Shown piece after piece: positions 24,028 to 26,194 of a DNA stretch of 26,194 nt; position 1 is the first letter of the stretch, and every line of letters starts with the position of its first letter. Location: positions 1 to 26,194 of the forward strand of contig USPQ01000033.1 of NCBI GenBank assembly GCA_900556625.1, read 5' to 3'. A program made the translations under genes and the position numbers. Under the pieces are notes generated by a model, which did no database searches, had not been told where the DNA came from, and saw only the letters and a list, made by a program, of their open reading frames with translations. The DNA comes from an uncultured Bacteroides sp. (GTDB taxonomy: Bacteria; Bacteroidota; Bacteroidia; Bacteroidales; Bacteroidaceae).

Positions 24028-24958
24028 ATTCCACGATCGGTTCTGCCGTAATCTCATTGTCGAACTCATTTTCTTCCAATATATTGTCATTCAGTAATTC
24101 GATATCAGAGTCTGCATCCATTTCGGGTTCAGGTTCGGCTGCCATTGCTGATTGCTGCATTTTGGTTTCGTTGACGGTTGCCATGAAAGTCGGGTCCTTT
24201 ACTTTCTTTATAGCCATCTGGGCGGCATTCTGTTGGGATTCTTTCTTGGAATATCCGGTTCCGGTTCCGGCAGGAAGTCCTTCAATGCGTACTTCTGTCT
24301 GGAAAACAGGATTGCTGTCCTGATCAAGGAATTGCTCAATCAGTTCAAAAGAAACCTCCAGTTTGCTCTTTTGGCTCCATTCGATCAGTTTTGATTTGAA
24401 GTTTACTTCTTTACGGGAGATTTTATCCAGATCGATATAACGATTAATGATTCGCTGCTCCATAAACTGTTTGCAGCGTTCATATCCCTGGTCCAGGTAG
24501 ATCGCTCCGATAAATGCCTCGAAAGCATTCCCGTACATATAGCTGTTGTGGGAAGAAGAACGGGTTGAATATTTAATAAGTTTGTCCAGTCCGATCTCTA
24601 CGGCAAGTTTGTTTAAAGTCTCCCGTTGTACAATCTTGGAACGTGTGTTTGTCAGGAAACCTTCCCGCTTCCCTTCAAAACGTTTGTAGACGATATCGCC
24701 TACGATAGCGTCGAGAATGGCATCACCTAAAAATTCCAGACGCTCATTGTTTAACGGACGCCCCTTGTCCGAACGGACAGATGAGGATTTATGTAAGAGA
24801 GCCTGCTCATAGAGCTGGATGTTACGCGGGTAGAAACCGAGTATCCGGTAAAAACAAAGATAAGACTCTCTATCCCTGTGGAACAAGAGCCTTATCTTAT
24901 CTATTTGGTTTCGTAACACGATTTTACTCAGCGTATTTTTTGAAGATAACGCACGCAT
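23969..24958 (-). CDS. rnc: Ribonuclease III
   Basis: The dsRNA-specific endoribonuclease that processes rRNA precursors and some mRNAs. The catalytic signature is NERLEFLGDAILD, and the second acidic cluster lies in NAFEAFIGAIYLDQG. A dsRNA-binding domain follows (about residues 190-265, ending GTGTGYSKKESQQNAAQMAIKKV). An acidic tail of about 60 residues (EPEPEMDADSDIELL... to the stop) is longer than usual. Start: the ATG at 24958 gives 329 residues and overlaps fabF by 35 bases; a GTG at 24919, four bases after the fabF stop, gives VLRNQIDKIRLLF as N-terminus (316 residues) and fits what I recall of Bacteroides homologs (MLRNQIDKIRLLF). The 3' end overlaps pfkA tail to tail. Confidence 0.93.
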   Translation of the reverse strand: MRALSSKNTLSKIVLRNQIDKIRLLFHRDRESYLCFYRILGFYPRNIQLYEQALLHKSSSVRSDKGRPLNNERLEFLGDAILDAIVGDIVYKRFEGKREGFLTNTRSKIVQRETLNKLAVEIGLDKLIKYSTRSSSHNSYMYGNAFEAFIGAIYLDQGYERCKQFMEQRIINRYIDLDKISRKEVNFKSKLIEWSQKSKLEVSFELIEQFLDQDSNPVFQTEVRIEGLPAGTGTGYSKKESQQNAAQMAIKKVKDPTFMATVNETKMQQSAMAAEPEPEMDADSDIELLNDNILEENEFDNEITAEPIVESIQSKSPCDVPESPDRDLH

Positions 24959-26186
24959 TATGACCGCCGAATCCGAATGTGTTGGACAAGGCAACATTAA
25001 CTTCGCGTTTCTGTGCTTTATTGAACGTGAAATTAAGGTTATAGTCGATATTTTCGTCGTCGTCACCTTCTTCATGGTTGATAGTCGGGGGAACAATGCC
25101 GTTCTTGATGGCAAGGATACTTGCAATTGATTCTACCGCACCGGCAGCACCCAGCAAGTGACCTGTCATTGATTTTGTTGAACTGATGTTCAACTCGAAC
25201 GCATGATCACCGAATACTTCTTTAATCGCTTTTGCTTCCGAAATGTCACCAACCGGAGTAGATGTACCGTGTACATTGATATAATCCACTTCTTTCGGGT
25301 CCATTTCCGCATCTTCCAATGCATTCATCATCACAAGTTTGGCTCCAAGACCTTCCGGATGAGAAGCTGTCAGGTGATGTGCATCAGCAGACATGCCTAC
25401 ACCGGCAACTTCTGCATAGATTTTAGCACCACGGGCTTTCGCATGTTCTAGTTCTTCCAGAATCAAGCAACCGCCACCTTCGCCCATGATGAAGCCGTCA
25501 CGGCTTGCACTGAACGGACGTGAAGCCTTTTCGGGCTCGTCGTTGCGGGTTGACAGAGCATGCATAGCATTGAAACCACCTACACCTGCGGGGAAGATAG
25601 CCGCTTCCGAACCACCGGATACAATCACATTTGCTTTGCCCAGACGAATCAGGTTAAACGCATCTGCAATGGCATTGGTAGAAGTAGCACATGCCGAACA
25701 AGTCGCGTAGTTAGGACCATGGAAGCCATACATGATAGAAATCTGTCCGGCAGCGATATCCGAGATCATCTTCGGGATGAAGAACGGATTAAACTTCGGA
25801 CCCATTTCCTGACGAGTGTAGTAGTTGCCTACTTCCTCTTCAAATGTATGTATACCACCGATACCGGCGCCAAAAATAACACCGATTCTGTTCAAGTCTT
25901 CTTTTTCTACATCAAGACCGGAGTCTGCTACCGCTTCTTTGGCAACTGCAATGGCGTACTGAGTGTACAGATCCATTTTCCTTGCCTCTTTACGATCGAT
26001 ATATTTCGTTACATCGAAGTTTTTCACTTCGCATGCGAATTGGGTCTTGAATAGCGACGCATCAAAATGAGTAATAGGCCCTGCTCCACTAACCCCGTTC
26101 ACAATATTCTCCCAAAATTCGGGCACACCATTGCCAACAGGAGTAATGGCGCCAAGGCCTGTTACTACCACTCTTTTTAATTCCAT
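24924..26186 (-). CDS. fabF: 3-oxoacyl-[acyl-carrier-protein] synthase II (KAS II)
   Basis: A 420-residue condensing enzyme that elongates acyl-ACP with malonyl-ACP in type II fatty acid synthesis. The opening is KRVVVTGLGAITPVG. The active-site cysteine is Cys166 in TCSACATST. The two catalytic histidines are His306 (NVHGTSTPVGD) and His343 (STKSMTGHLLGAAG, with Lys338), and GFGGHNA closes the protein. The start is 8 bases from the window edge; in Bacteroides acpP usually lies just upstream, outside this window (inference). Its end is linked to rnc by a 35-base overlap or a four-base gap depending on the rnc start, so the two are one operon. Confidence 0.98.
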   Translation of the reverse strand: MELKRVVVTGLGAITPVGNGVPEFWENIVNGVSGAGPITHFDASLFKTQFACEVKNFDVTKYIDRKEARKMDLYTQYAIAVAKEAVADSGLDVEKEDLNRIGVIFGAGIGGIHTFEEEVGNYYTRQEMGPKFNPFFIPKMISDIAAGQISIMYGFHGPNYATCSACATSTNAIADAFNLIRLGKANVIVSGGSEAAIFPAGVGGFNAMHALSTRNDEPEKASRPFSASRDGFIMGEGGGCLILEELEHAKARGAKIYAEVAGVGMSADAHHLTASHPEGLGAKLVMMNALEDAEMDPKEVDYINVHGTSTPVGDISEAKAIKEVFGDHAFELNISSTKSMTGHLLGAAGAVESIASILAIKNGIVPPTINHEEGDDDENIDYNLNFTFNKAQKREVNVALSNTFGFGGHNACVIFKKYAE

Positions 26187-26194
26187 ATTGATGA

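Noticed and set aside
25560..26054. 164-codon open frame on the + strand
   Set aside because: Antisense to fabF; cysteine-rich random-looking translation.
1..26194. CRISPR arrays, tRNA or rRNA genes, insertion sequences, prophage
   Set aside because: No regularly spaced repeats, cloverleaf-like sequences, transposase motifs or phage genes were found on reading both strands.

Overview
The window looks like a chromosomal segment of a gut Bacteroides close to B. thetaiotaomicron. The evidence is SusC/SusD pairs, Bacteroides-type promoters (TAnnTTTG at -7), almost no Shine-Dalgarno sequences, lipoproteins, and a glycosaminoglycan-degrading gene set. Species assignment is inference from gene order and recalled homologs; nothing was searched.

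Left part (1-4740), + strand: the last codons of one SusD-like lipoprotein, then a complete SusC-like transporter and SusD-like binding protein. This is the end of a polysaccharide utilization locus with two tandem SusD/SusC units, closed by a strong hairpin. Middle-left (5018-8221): an Ig-like/Big_5-type lipoprotein overlapping a DUF3108 exported protein, both of unknown function, then a convergent hotdog-fold thioesterase on the - strand, with a 20-bp-stem bidirectional terminator between.

Central part (8361-14154), + strand: a three-gene catabolic operon with an unsaturated glucuronyl hydrolase (GH88), a serine-type sulfatase and a PL8 chondroitin/hyaluronan lyase, ended by an intrinsic terminator. 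The lyase cuts the polymer to unsaturated products, the sulfatase removes sulfate, and GH88 removes the unsaturated uronic acid. The set corresponds in order and type to the BT3348-BT3350 genes of B. thetaiotaomicron.

Right part (14192-26194), housekeeping: cysS (-), a roughly 600-base region without an intact gene but with a winged-helix regulator remnant and small repeats, a Cof-type HAD phosphatase (-), a SNF2-family helicase (-), a divergent mnmA-type tRNA thiolase (+), a GH3-like adenylating enzyme (-), a group III-type phosphofructokinase (+), and convergent rnc-fabF (-), where rnc and pfkA overlap tail to tail by 59 bases.

No CRISPR array, tRNA, rRNA, complete insertion sequence or phage gene was seen, and no clearly new multi-gene system. 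The points most worth checking are the regulator remnant with its repeats (15740-16271), a dnaX-like slippery A AAA AAG in the Ig-like lipoprotein gene, a 10-bp tandem repeat inside mnmA, competing hairpins after mnmA, the unusual substrate-site residues of the phosphofructokinase, the pfkA/rnc overlap, and the unknown lipoprotein/DUF3108 pair.
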